Shown: piece after piece, positions 1 through 7,971 of the stretch
Position numbering within the stretch: position 1 is the stretch's first letter
Layout of the letters: the number at the start of each line of letters is the position of its first letter
Source: Acidobacteriota bacterium
Lineage (GTDB): Bacteria > Acidobacteriota > Terriglobia > JAJPHL01 > JAPKYU01
NCBI GenBank assembly: GCA_026394175.1
Contig: JAPKYU010000155.1
Span: 1-32,900 of the forward strand
DNA: 32,900 nucleotides
Direction: 5' to 3'
The notes under the pieces: model-generated
What the model saw: the letters and a program-made list of their open reading frames with translations, nothing else
Databases searched by the model: none
Told to the model about the DNA's origin: nothing
Translations under genes and position numbers: made by a program

Positions 1-50
1 TCCTGAATCTTCATTGCCCGCTCCACTGCGGCTCTCGGAATCGACTCCAT
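1..50 (-). CDS. Partial transposase, N-terminal 16 codons (integrase-type IS)
   Basis: The minus strand opens with ATG at 50 and reads MESIPRAAVERAMKIQ before leaving the window. This N-terminus resembles the start of a DDE-integrase transposase family (annotated ISNCY or integrase catalytic region) that I recall as common in Acidobacteriota, in which a helix-turn-helix follows this leader. A GAGGCGGGGGTGAAA stretch directly upstream provides a purine-rich ribosome binding site. Upstream again lie two tandem imperfect 23-base repeats typical of a transposase-binding IS end, which supports the call independently. Only 16 residues are visible, so the family name rests on recall and the intactness of the gene is unknown. 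Confidence 0.55.
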   Translation of the reverse strand, partial: MESIPRAAVERAMKIQ

Positions 51-140
51 TTTCACCCCCGCCTCGGAGTCTGTACCGATTCCCGCTCAAGCGGACAGAT
101 CGTGTGCTAATTCGACCGGACAATTCGTATGCTACCAACA
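1..140 (-). mobile_element. End of an insertion sequence (partial)
   Basis: The segment holds the transposase start and its upstream terminal region. Bases 86-108 and 111-133 are direct imperfect repeats (17 of 23 positions identical, period 25) sharing CGGACA and TATGCT/TGTGCT cores. Such paired sites at an IS end usually bind the transposase. The outer tip probably lies near 140, where the minus strand would read TGTTGGTAGC, a TG-type terminus. The other end and any target duplication are outside the window, so the boundary is an estimate. Confidence 0.5.
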
Positions 141-274
141 CGCCGCGGGGCCCGCGTTGACAGTCCCTCAGGTGTCACCTAACATGCTCGCCCAGCCGAC
201 TCGGCACAGGTGGCTGAGCTGCTCCACGGAAACGTGTGGCTGCGCCTGGCCCCGCCGGAGCAGCGGAGTCCTTC

Positions 275-3040
275 ATGACCGGATTCGTTGGACGAGCGCT
301 GAAGGTGCAGCGCGATGAACTGGGCCGCGGCCTGCTGCTGTTTTCCTACCTGTTCCTGGTGATGACGGCCTACGTGGTTGGCAAGAACGCGCGCGATGGC
401 CTCTTCCTGGCGAAATTCGGAGCCTTGAAGCTTCCCTACGTGGACATCGCCATCGCCCTCCTGGTTGGATTCGTCGTCGCTCTCTACGTGCGCATCGGGC
501 GGCGCATCAGCCTGCGGGTTCTGCTGTCGGGCAGCCAGTTGTTCTTTTCCGCGAACGCCCTGCTGCTGCTGTGGCTCTCCTATAGCTACCGAACCCTGGC
601 CTGCCCCGCGATCTATATCTGGGTGGGCATCCTGGGGGTGCTGGCGCCGGCGCAGGTCTGGACGCTGGCCAATTACGTTCTGACCACGCGGGAAGCCAAA
701 CGCCTCTATGCGCTGGTGGGCTCGGGGGCCATCTGCGGCAGCATTTTCGCCGGCTTGTTGACCAGGTTCCTGGCTCCGCGGCTGGGTACCGAAAGCCTCC
801 TGCGCCTGGTGGCGGTGTTCCTGGCGGCGGCCGGCGTCCTGGTGATCGTGGCTCGGGCGCGCCGGGACGATGCTCGAGGAGAAACCGAGCCGGCATCCGG
901 CTCCGCCGAGACCGCCGCCCCGGGCCTGGCCCAGAGCCTGCGCCTGTGCTGGTCCTCGGACCATCTGCGGGCCATTGCCGCGGTCATTCTGGTCTCCTGC
1001 TGCGTGAGCCAGTTGGCCACCTGGCAGTTGAAGGCGATGGTCACCGGCTTGTACCAGCATCAGGACAAGATCACGGCCTTCATGGGCCTCTTTACCCTGT
1101 ACACAGGCCTGCTTGGCCTGGTGGCCCAGATGCTGCTGACGACGCGCGTGTTGCGCAGTTTCGGCATTGGGGTAGCCCTGCTGGTCGTGCCTGCCGTGGT
1201 GGTGGCGGGTTCCGGCGCCATGGCCGTTTTGGGCACGCTGGCCGCCGCCGTGTTCCTGAGGGGCGGCGACCAGGTCCTGCGCTATTCGGTGGATAAGTCC
1301 GCGGTCGAATTGCTGTACTTACCCGTGCCCGCCGGGATCAAGATGCAGGTCAAATCATTTATCGACACGGTGGTCTGGCGGGTGGGCGACGGGCTGGCCG
1401 GCCTGATACTGCTGTTGTTCGCCACGCATTGGCACTGGATGCCGCAGCGTATCGCCTGGGTGGTGTTGACGCTCACAGCGGGCTGGATCGCGGCCGCCGT
1501 TCTGGCCCACCGCCATTACGTGGGCACGCTGCACGACAGCATCCGGCAGCACCGCCTGGACGCCGAGCAGGCATCCGCCCCGGTGCTGGACCGCGCCACC
1601 ACCGAGATTTTCGCCACTCACCTGACCAGCGCCGATCCCGGGCAACTGCTCTACGCCCTCAGCTTGTTTGAAATCGGTCATCAGGGCGCCACGCACCCGG
1701 CGGTGCGCGTCCTGCTCAAGCATCCTTCCGCCGAGGTGCGGCGCAAGGCCATCGCCATTTGCGCCGCCGCGGCAGACAAGACGGTCATGCCGCAGGTCGA
1801 GGAGATGCTGCGCGACCGGCACGTGGAAGTGCGCACCGAGGCCCTGCTGTACCTGGCCCGCCATGCGGGAACCGATCCGCTGGCCCGTCTTGCCGAACTG
1901 GGCGATTTCCCCGATGCCTCCATGCGCGCCGGTATCGTGTGGTACCTGGCGCAGCCGGGGCCCACGCAGAGCGTCGAGGCCGCCGGCCTTATCCTGGCGG
2001 AAATGGCCAAACAGGCCGGCGCCGACGGACAGCGCGCCCGCCTGGAAGCCGCGCGCCTGATCGCTGACCTGGGCGAGCCGTTCGACGAGACACTCGACCA
2101 CCTGCTGGAAGATACCGATCCGGAGGTCGCTCGCCAGGCCATCCGCGCCGCCGGCAAGGTCCGCAACCGGCGCGTTGTTCCGCAACTGCTGAATCGGCTG
2201 AGCGATCCACAGCTCGGCCAGGAAGCCGGCGAAGCTGTGGCGAAATTCGGCGACCGGGTGGCCGGCACGCTGCGGGATTATCTGGCCGACCCGGCCGCTC
2301 CCATGGCCGGGCGCCGCCGGGTCCCCGCCGTGCTGGCCCGCATCGGCTCGAAAGCCGCCGCCCAGTCGCTGGCCGACTGCCTCCTGGAGACGGACGCCGA
2401 CCTGCGCTTCCGCATCATCTCGGCGCTCAACAAGCTGCACGCCGCGCATGGGGACCTGGTCACGGACCGCAGCCTGATCGAAAGCCTGGCGCTCGGCGAA
2501 ATCATGGGCCATTACCGCTCCTACCAGTTCCTGGAGGCGCTGGGAAGCGGCGAAGAGAGCGCTGAGGCCTGCGCGCGCCTGCGCGATTCCATGCGGCAGG
2601 AACTGGAACGGATCTTCCGGCTCCTCGGCCTGGTGTTGCCGAGACACGATTTTCACAGCGCCTGGGTGGGGTTGCAGTCCGGCGATGCCGCGGTCCACGA
2701 TAATGCCCTGGAATTGCTCGACAACATCCTGAATCCGCAGCTCCGGAATCTGCTGGTTCCGTTGCTGGACGGGAAGGTGACGGACGGCGAGCGGGCGCGG
2801 CGCGCCGAACGCGCCGCCGGTCCGAAATTGATGTGCCGCGAGGAGGCCGTGGCCGCCATGCTGGCCAGCGACGATCCGGCTCTGAAGTCCTGTGGGCTTT
2901 GGGCCGTGACGGCGGCCGACTGGCAGCGCCTGGGGCCCCAGATCGAGCAGTGCCTGGCACACCCTGACCCGCAAGTGCAGGAGGCCGCCCGCCAGGCACA
3001 GCTTCGCCTAGGCCATTCCACAGAAGCCGGGAACGCCTGA
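275..3040 (+). CDS. Npt1/Npt2-type nucleotide transporter with C-terminal HEAT repeats
   Basis: This 921-residue protein has two parts. Roughly the first 435 residues form about twelve hydrophobic membrane segments resembling the ATP:ADP antiporter (Npt/Tlc) family of the MFS fold, including the YVVGKNARDGLFLAKFG stretch near the start. The rest is soluble and rich in HEAT-like units such as HPSAEVRRKAI, DRHVEVRTEAL and DTDPEVARQAI. In energy parasites Npt proteins exchange nucleotides; in free-living bacteria the substrate is unknown, so transport of a nucleotide or other anion is inference. The start at 275 is preferred because GGAG lies six bases before it; an in-frame GTG at 236 would add 13 residues but has a weaker site. 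It stands alone, just downstream of an IS end, and is convergent with the ABC operon. Confidence 0.75.
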   Translation: MTGFVGRALKVQRDELGRGLLLFSYLFLVMTAYVVGKNARDGLFLAKFGALKLPYVDIAIALLVGFVVALYVRIGRRISLRVLLSGSQLFFSANALLLLWLSYSYRTLACPAIYIWVGILGVLAPAQVWTLANYVLTTREAKRLYALVGSGAICGSIFAGLLTRFLAPRLGTESLLRLVAVFLAAAGVLVIVARARRDDARGETEPASGSAETAAPGLAQSLRLCWSSDHLRAIAAVILVSCCVSQLATWQLKAMVTGLYQHQDKITAFMGLFTLYTGLLGLVAQMLLTTRVLRSFGIGVALLVVPAVVVAGSGAMAVLGTLAAAVFLRGGDQVLRYSVDKSAVELLYLPVPAGIKMQVKSFIDTVVWRVGDGLAGLILLLFATHWHWMPQRIAWVVLTLTAGWIAAAVLAHRHYVGTLHDSIRQHRLDAEQASAPVLDRATTEIFATHLTSADPGQLLYALSLFEIGHQGATHPAVRVLLKHPSAEVRRKAIAICAAAADKTVMPQVEEMLRDRHVEVRTEALLYLARHAGTDPLARLAELGDFPDASMRAGIVWYLAQPGPTQSVEAAGLILAEMAKQAGADGQRARLEAARLIADLGEPFDETLDHLLEDTDPEVARQAIRAAGKVRNRRVVPQLLNRLSDPQLGQEAGEAVAKFGDRVAGTLRDYLADPAAPMAGRRRVPAVLARIGSKAAAQSLADCLLETDADLRFRIISALNKLHAAHGDLVTDRSLIESLALGEIMGHYRSYQFLEALGSGEESAEACARLRDSMRQELERIFRLLGLVLPRHDFHSAWVGLQSGDAAVHDNALELLDNILNPQLRNLLVPLLDGKVTDGERARRAERAAGPKLMCREEAVAAMLASDDPALKSCGLWAVTAADWQRLGPQIEQCLAHPDPQVQEAARQAQLRLGHSTEAGNA

Positions 3041-3203
3041 CCCCGGCCTGCCTGCCGGCCCTTTCCAACGGGTGCGGGCCAACCGCAACACCGTCCGGCC
3101 GACCGTCAGCCGTTTCTGGTCGGAGCGGTGTTGAAACAGCAAAGACACGCACCGGACAACGGCGCCAGGCGAGTTTGGCGCCGCCGGGAAGGGAGGCGGG
3201 AAG
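3041..3203. other. Convergent spacer with imperfect hairpin
   Basis: This 163-base spacer separates two converging genes. An imperfect inverted repeat pairs CACCGTCCGGCCGACC near 3090 with GGTCGGAGCGGTG near 3120-3132, which could end transcription from either side. No T-tract follows, so I do not call it a proven terminator. Nothing else coding is visible. Confidence 0.35.
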
Positions 3204-4448
3204 TTACTCGTAGCGGAGGGCTTCGACGGGGTCGAGGCGGGCGGCTTTGACGGCCGGCCACATGCCGAAGAACACGCCCACGGCGACGGAAACCACAAAT
3301 CCCAGCGCCACCGCCCACAGCGGAACGACCGAGGGCAGCTTGGGCAGCAGCACCTGGATCAGCACGCTGATGATGATTCCCAGCAAAATGCCGAGCACGC
3401 CGCCCATGCCGGTCAGCGCCGAGGCCTCCATCAGGAACTGGAGGATGATGTCGGCGCGGCGGGCCCCGATGGCTTTGCGCACCCCGATCTCCCGGGTCCG
3501 CTCGGTCACCGACACCAGCATAATGTTCATCACCCCCACCCCGCCCACCAGCAGCCCGATGGAGCTGATCACGATCATCACCAGGGCGGTGGCCGCCGTG
3601 ATCTGGTGGAACTGCTCGATGATGTTGTCGGCGGTGGCCACGCCGAAGTTGTCGGGCTGGTTCCAGGGGCACTTGCGGCTGCGGCGCAAAGCCTCGCGGA
3701 TCTGGTCCACGGCCTCAGAGACGCGTCCCGGCTCCCCCTGGGCGACCATGAAATGGTCCTTGGCGGAGGGGTGCAGCGCCAGGTACGTTTCGTAAGGGAT
3801 GAAGACGTGCTTGTCGTTCGAGCTGCTGCTATCCAGCGCGAAGGCCTTGAATTTGCCCAGCACGCCGATGACTTCGAAGGCATGGCCGGCGACGAAAATC
3901 TGCTCGCCCAGCGCGTTGCCGCGCGGGAAAAAGGTGTCCGCCAGGTCGGCGCCGATGACGCACACATCGGCGCGCCGCTGGTTTTCCGCTTCGGTGAAAA
4001 AGCGCCCGGTGGCCACCTGCAGGTTCATGGCGTCGGCGAACGCGGGTGTGTTGCCGGTGTAAGGAATGGCATCCACCTGCTCCCCTTTGTAGCGGGCGCT
4101 GCGGGGGCCGACGCGGGCATAGATCTCCAATCCGACGTAGCGGCAGGCCGTGCAGTTGGCCAGCACCATCTCGTAGTCGGCGTAGGAGAGGGGCTTGCGC
4201 AGGCGCTGCTCGCGGCTCGACGGGCCAAAATGGATCTCCTGGTTCCACTTGCTGATGAAGATGGTGTTGGGCCCGAACTGGTGCACCAAATCGGTGACGT
4301 TCTGGCTCATGCCCGTGAGGATGGAGCCGATAGCGATGACGCAGGTGGTGCCAATGACCACGCCCAGCACCGTCAGCACCGAGCGCAGCTTGTGCGACGT
4401 CAGCGTCCCCAGGGCCAGCCACAGGTTTTCAACAACGGTTGCTTTCAT
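3204..4448 (-). CDS. MacB-type ABC transporter permease (copy 3)
   Basis: A 414-residue permease with the MacB layout: an N-terminal membrane helix (about 20-45, LRSVLTVLGVVIGTTC), a periplasmic MacB_PCD domain (about 50-270), then three C-terminal FtsX helices beginning near SSIGLLVGGVGVMNIMLV and ending LDPVEALRYE. The cytoplasmic coupling segment TERTREIGVRKAIGARR is clear. It has no ATPase domain and should work with the ATPase encoded at 7146-7889. A CTAC motif (Cys99, Cys102) sits in the periplasmic domain and is shared with the neighbouring copy. The start is the ATG at 4448; a longer frame upstream runs into the CCACAAAG repeat and is not believed. The GGTGA ahead of this start comes from that repeat. 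It is the last gene of the operon. Confidence 0.9.
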   Translation of the reverse strand: MKATVVENLWLALGTLTSHKLRSVLTVLGVVIGTTCVIAIGSILTGMSQNVTDLVHQFGPNTIFISKWNQEIHFGPSSREQRLRKPLSYADYEMVLANCTACRYVGLEIYARVGPRSARYKGEQVDAIPYTGNTPAFADAMNLQVATGRFFTEAENQRRADVCVIGADLADTFFPRGNALGEQIFVAGHAFEVIGVLGKFKAFALDSSSSNDKHVFIPYETYLALHPSAKDHFMVAQGEPGRVSEAVDQIREALRRSRKCPWNQPDNFGVATADNIIEQFHQITAATALVMIVISSIGLLVGGVGVMNIMLVSVTERTREIGVRKAIGARRADIILQFLMEASALTGMGGVLGILLGIIISVLIQVLLPKLPSVVPLWAVALGFVVSVAVGVFFGMWPAVKAARLDPVEALRYE

Positions 4449-4457
4449 AAGGAAACG

Positions 4458-4536
4458 TTCACCACAAAGCCACCAAGGCCACCAAGGCCACAAAGTTCTT
4501 GGTGGAGCTTTGTGTTCTTCGTGTCTTTGTGGTGAA
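4458..4536. repeat. CCACAAAG-family inverted repeat between permease genes
   Basis: Outer arms TTCACCACAAAG (4458-4469) and CTTTGTGGTGAA (4525-4536) are perfect 12-base reverse complements. Inside, the left arm iterates CCACCAAGG-like units and the right arm iterates CTTTGTG/CTTCGTG units. It fills almost the whole spacer between two permease genes. The same family occurs at 14064, 15328, 22915, 26391 and 32701. A long imperfect hairpin in the transcript is expected; its effect on operon expression is unknown. Confidence 0.85.
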
Positions 4537-4541
4537 GCGGG

Positions 4542-5780
4542 TCACTCGTATCTCAAAGCCACGACGGGATCGAGCCGCGCGGCTTTCACCGCCGGCCACA
4601 TCCCGAAGAACAGTCCCACGGACACGGAAACGGCAAAGCCGGCCGCCACCGCCCATAACGGCACCGCCGACGGCAGCTTGGGCAGCAACACCTGGATGAG
4701 AATACTGATCAGCAGGCCCAAAAAGATGCCCAGCACGCCGCCGGCGCCGGTGAGCGTGCAGGCTTCCAGCAGGAACTGCAGAATGATGTCGCGGCGGCGG
4801 GCGCCGATGGCCTTGCGCACCCCGATTTCCCGCGTCCGCTCGGTCACCGACACCAGCATGATGTTCATGACCCCCACCCCGCCCACCAGCAGCCCGATGG
4901 AGCTGACCACCACCATCACCAGGGCGATGGCCCCGGTGATCTGGTGGAACTGCTCGATAATGGAGTCGGCGGTGGCCATGCCGAAGCTGTCCGGCTCATT
5001 GAAGGGCACCTTGCGGCTGCGCCGCAGCGCGGTCCGCGCCTGGTCCATGGCCTGCGAAATCATGCCCGGCATGGCCTGGGCCACCACGAAATGCTCCTTG
5101 GTCGCCGGGTAAACCTTGTGGAACGTCTCGTAGGGCGCGAAGATGTCGCGGTCATTCGACGAGTCATTTCCGATCGATTGCACCCGCTTCTTTTCCAGGA
5201 CACCGATGACCTCGAATTCGTGCCCGTTCACCCAGATGCGCTTCCCCAGAGCCTCTTGATTCAGGAAAAACGTCTTGCGAACGTCCTCGGCGATGACCAC
5301 CACGTCGTTGCGATGCAGATTCTCCGCCTCGGTGAAGAAGCGGCCCTGCGCTACCGGCTGGTTCATCACTTCGGGCCAGTTGGGGAGAACGCCGTAGAAA
5401 CCGACGTTGTTGAACTCCTCGTTCTTGTAACGGGCATTGTCCATGGTCGGGACCGTCAGGCTGAGAGTGACCTGGCGGCAGGCGGTGCAGGCCGCCTTGA
5501 CCGCTTCGTAGTCTTCAACGGAGATCGGCTTGCGCATCCGCTCCGCGCGGTTCCGCCGCCCGATCTGGATGCCCGGGGCGAACTTGTTGATAAAGATGTT
5601 GTCGGTGCCGAAGCTCTGCAACTCATCCACCACGCGGCGGTTCATGCCGGTGAGGATGGAGCCGATGGCGATGACGCAGGTGGTGCCGATCACCACCCCG
5701 AGCACGGTGAGCGTCGAGCGCAGCTTGTGCGCCGAGAACGTGCCCAGCGCCAGCCGCATGTTTTCCGTGAAGGCCTTCAT
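4542..5780 (-). CDS. MacB-type ABC transporter permease (copy 2)
   Basis: A 412-residue permease with the same architecture as the gene downstream: N-terminal helix LRSTLTVLGVVIGTTC, periplasmic MacB_PCD domain with CTAC (Cys98, Cys101), and a C-terminal FtsX domain ending LDPVVALRYE. The FtsX halves of copies 2 and 3 are nearly identical in protein and very close in DNA (compare 4790-4920 with 3450-3580), which points to recent tandem duplication or gene conversion, while the periplasmic domains have diverged. The ATG at 5780 is the start; a TTG two codons earlier is less likely. It needs a separate ATPase, and the gene at 7146-7889 is the obvious partner. Confidence 0.9.
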   Translation of the reverse strand: MKAFTENMRLALGTFSAHKLRSTLTVLGVVIGTTCVIAIGSILTGMNRRVVDELQSFGTDNIFINKFAPGIQIGRRNRAERMRKPISVEDYEAVKAACTACRQVTLSLTVPTMDNARYKNEEFNNVGFYGVLPNWPEVMNQPVAQGRFFTEAENLHRNDVVVIAEDVRKTFFLNQEALGKRIWVNGHEFEVIGVLEKKRVQSIGNDSSNDRDIFAPYETFHKVYPATKEHFVVAQAMPGMISQAMDQARTALRRSRKVPFNEPDSFGMATADSIIEQFHQITGAIALVMVVVSSIGLLVGGVGVMNIMLVSVTERTREIGVRKAIGARRRDIILQFLLEACTLTGAGGVLGIFLGLLISILIQVLLPKLPSAVPLWAVAAGFAVSVSVGLFFGMWPAVKAARLDPVVALRYE

Positions 5781-5786
5781 AACCAA

Positions 5787-5844
5787 GTGTCAGGCGCCAG
5801 GTACCAGGCGCCATTCTTCCCTGACACCTGAAACCTGGCACCTG
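5787..5844. repeat. Heptamer inverted repeat, CAGGTGC family
   Basis: Seven-base units of CAGGCGC/CAGGTAC type run from about 5787, and their reverse complements (CTGACACCTGAAACCTGG) follow at 5821-5838. The element ends exactly at the stop codon of the upstream permease (5845-5847) and lies seven bases from the start of the next gene, so it occupies the whole spacer. The same family recurs at 7066. Confidence 0.8.
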
Positions 5845-7062
5845 CTAATCGGCGCGCAGCGCCGAAATGGGATCGAGCCGGGCGGCCTTGCTGGCCGGGT
5901 AAATGCCGAAGAACAGGCCAACCCCGCCGGACACCATGACGGCGGTGAAGACGGCCGGCAGCGGCAGCACCGAGGGAATCGAGGTGGTGGCCGCCATGAT
6001 CCTGGTTCCCACAAAGGCCGTCAGCACTCCAATGACGCCGCCGGCGGTGGACAGCGCCACGGCTTCCACCAGGAACTGCATCAGGATGTCGCGGCGGCGG
6101 GCACCCAGCGATTTGCGGATGCCGATCTCGTGGGTCCGCTCGGTCACGCTGGCCAGCATGATATTCATCACCACGATCCCGCCCACCACCAGGAACACGG
6201 CGGTCACGCCCACCGCCACCATGGCGATGGTGCCCGTCAGGTTTTCCCACAGCGCGTAGATGGAGGCGGAACTGACGATGCCGAAGTCGTCCTTCTGGCT
6301 GTAGGGAAGATGGTGGCGGGCGCGCATCAGCAGGCGCGCTTCGTCCTGGGCCTGCTCCATCAACTCCGGCCGCAGCGCCTGGACGGCAATCCCCATGCTC
6401 GAGCGGTTGGTGCCGATGATCTTCAGGAAGGTGGTCAGCGGGATATGGACGAAGTTGTCCTGCGTCTGGCCGAACACCGTGCCGATGCGCCGCGCCACGC
6501 CGATCACCTCGAAGGTCTGCCCCCGGAAGGTGATGGTCTTGCCCAGCGGGCTGCCGGCGAACAGGTTCTCGGCCACGTCGGCGCCGATGAAGCAGACGTA
6601 GGAGCGGTGCGAGAAATCGGTCTCGGAGATATAGCGGCCGTCGCCCACCTGCTCGGTGCCGATGTTGATCATGTTGGGGGTGGTGCCGCGGATGCCCACG
6701 TCGTACACCTGCTTGTCCCCGGCCTTCAGATCGGATTGCGACCAGGAGCTGGCGCCCACCGCCGAGGCCAGCTTCAACTGCGCGCGCAGCGCCTCATAGT
6801 CGTCCATCAGGATGCGCTTGCGCTTTTGCGCCGCGATCCAATCCTTGGCGCTGGTGATGATGCCGAAGCGGGTCACATAAAACACGTTGGAGCCCATGTT
6901 GGCCACGCGCTCGGCGATGTAGCGGTTCATGCCTTCGATCACCGAGACCACGACGATCAGCGTGGTGACGGCGACGATGATGCCAAACAGGGTGAGGAAG
7001 GAGCGGAGCTTGTGGGCCCGCAGGGTGTCCAGAGCCAGCCAGATTGACTCTCGTATGGGCAT
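5845..7062 (-). CDS. MacB-type ABC transporter permease (copy 1)
   Basis: A 405-residue permease. It begins MPIRESIWLALDTLRAHK, followed by a membrane helix with LFGIIVAVTTLIVVVSV, a periplasmic MacB_PCD domain, and an FtsX domain with TERTHEIGIRKSLGARR and the end LDPISALRAD. It is clearly more diverged from the other two permeases and lacks their CTAC motif. Three permeases with one ATPase suggest either heterodimers or alternative complexes; the sequence cannot say which. The substrate class is unknown, since MacB relatives move macrolides, peptides, lipoproteins or siderophores. Confidence 0.9.
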   Translation of the reverse strand: MPIRESIWLALDTLRAHKLRSFLTLFGIIVAVTTLIVVVSVIEGMNRYIAERVANMGSNVFYVTRFGIITSAKDWIAAQKRKRILMDDYEALRAQLKLASAVGASSWSQSDLKAGDKQVYDVGIRGTTPNMINIGTEQVGDGRYISETDFSHRSYVCFIGADVAENLFAGSPLGKTITFRGQTFEVIGVARRIGTVFGQTQDNFVHIPLTTFLKIIGTNRSSMGIAVQALRPELMEQAQDEARLLMRARHHLPYSQKDDFGIVSSASIYALWENLTGTIAMVAVGVTAVFLVVGGIVVMNIMLASVTERTHEIGIRKSLGARRRDILMQFLVEAVALSTAGGVIGVLTAFVGTRIMAATTSIPSVLPLPAVFTAVMVSGGVGLFFGIYPASKAARLDPISALRAD

Positions 7063-7065
7063 ATT

Positions 7066-7148
7066 CAGGTGCCAGGTGTCAGGTGCCAGGTATCAGGTGT
7101 CAGGGCCGGGGACACTACGGGCACCGGCTTCCTGAAACCTGACACCTA
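7066..7148. repeat. Heptamer inverted repeat, CAGGTGC family
   Basis: Six consecutive seven-base units (CAGGTGC, CAGGTGT and variants) fill 7066-7107. The reverse-complement units CCTGAAACCTGACACCTA follow at 7131-7148. The TAG stop codon of the ATPase gene (7146-7148 on the minus strand) is formed by the repeat itself. The gap between the arrays is short (about 23 bases), so a long hairpin is possible. Confidence 0.85.
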
Positions 7149-7889
7149 TCTGGTGCGTTCGTCCTTGGCGATTTTTCCGTCGCGGATGTGGATCACGCGG
7201 TGCGCGTACTGGGCGATATCGTGCTCATGCGTGACCAGCACGATGGTGTTGCCGCGTTCGTGCAGCCGGTCGAACAGCCCCATGATCTCCTGGCCGGTGG
7301 CCGAATCCAGGTTGCCGGTGGGCTCATCGGCCAGCAGGATGGAGGGATGGTTCACCAGGGCGCGGGCGATGGCCACCCGCTGGCGCTGCCCGCCCGACAA
7401 CTCGTTGGGCTTGTGGTGCATGCGATCTTCCAGATCCACCATGCGCAGCGATTCCTTGGCAAGCTGGATGCGGGCGTCGGCCGGCGTGCCGTTGTAAATC
7501 AGCGGCAGCTCCACGTTGTGCAGCGCCGAGGCCCGCGGCAGTAGGTTGAAGGTCTGGAAGACGAAGCCGATTTCCTTGTTGCGGATATAGGCCAGCTCGT
7601 CGTCGCTCATGGTGCTGACCAGCCGCCGGTTGATCCAGTAGTCGCCGCTGCTGGGCGTATCCAGGCAGCCGACCAGGTTCATCAGCGTCGATTTGCCGGA
7701 GCCCGACGGGCCCATGATGGCCACGTACTCATTGCGCTGGATCTCCAGGTCCACGCCGCACACGGCGTGGATCTCGACCGAGCCCATGAGGTAGGTTTTC
7801 CACAGGTTCAGGGTCTTGATCAGCAGGCCGTCGGGAGGCACGGCTTTGTCCTCGATCCCGCCTTTGACTTGCGCACTGAGTGATGCCAT
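7146..7889 (-). CDS. ABC transporter ATP-binding protein, MacB/LolD type
   Basis: A 247-residue ATPase with every nucleotide-binding motif: Walker [10 protein letters not shown] (60-68), Q-loop FQ (111-112), signature LSGGQ (164-168), Walker B ILLADEP (184-190, catalytic Glu189) and the H-loop His221. The sequence following the signature and the TGNLDS D-loop are typical of the MacB/LolD/FtsE group of mechanotransmission exporters. It powers the three permeases encoded downstream at the inner membrane. GGAGGGGG lies just before the ATG at 7889, giving one of the strongest ribosome binding sites in the operon. Confidence 0.95.
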   Translation of the reverse strand: MASLSAQVKGGIEDKAVPPDGLLIKTLNLWKTYLMGSVEIHAVCGVDLEIQRNEYVAIMGPSGSGKSTLMNLVGCLDTPSSGDYWINRRLVSTMSDDELAYIRNKEIGFVFQTFNLLPRASALHNVELPLIYNGTPADARIQLAKESLRMVDLEDRMHHKPNELSGGQRQRVAIARALVNHPSILLADEPTGNLDSATGQEIMGLFDRLHERGNTIVLVTHEHDIAQYAHRVIHIRDGKIAKDERTR

Positions 7890-7900
7890 TCCCCCTCCGC

Positions 7901-7971
7901 ATTGCGGATTCCAGATTGTGGATTGCGGATTTTCTCATAACCAGGCCGCAAGGCACAACCCACAATCCAGG
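7901..7971. repeat. Heptamer repeat, GATTGCG family
   Basis: Units GATTGTG and GATTGCG run in sequence at 7914-7927 with related ATTGCGGATT just before. A reverse-complement remnant (CCCACAATCCAG) sits at 7960-7971 and touches the stop codon of the adaptor gene. It is another heptamer family in the same operon, with a weaker second arm. Confidence 0.7.

Noticed and set aside
1355-2974. Long minus-strand open frame of 539 codons opposite the Npt-HEAT gene
   Set aside because: It is the antisense shadow of a high-GC gene: low-complexity Gly/Arg/Gln composition, no recognisable motif, and the plus-strand gene is clearly real.
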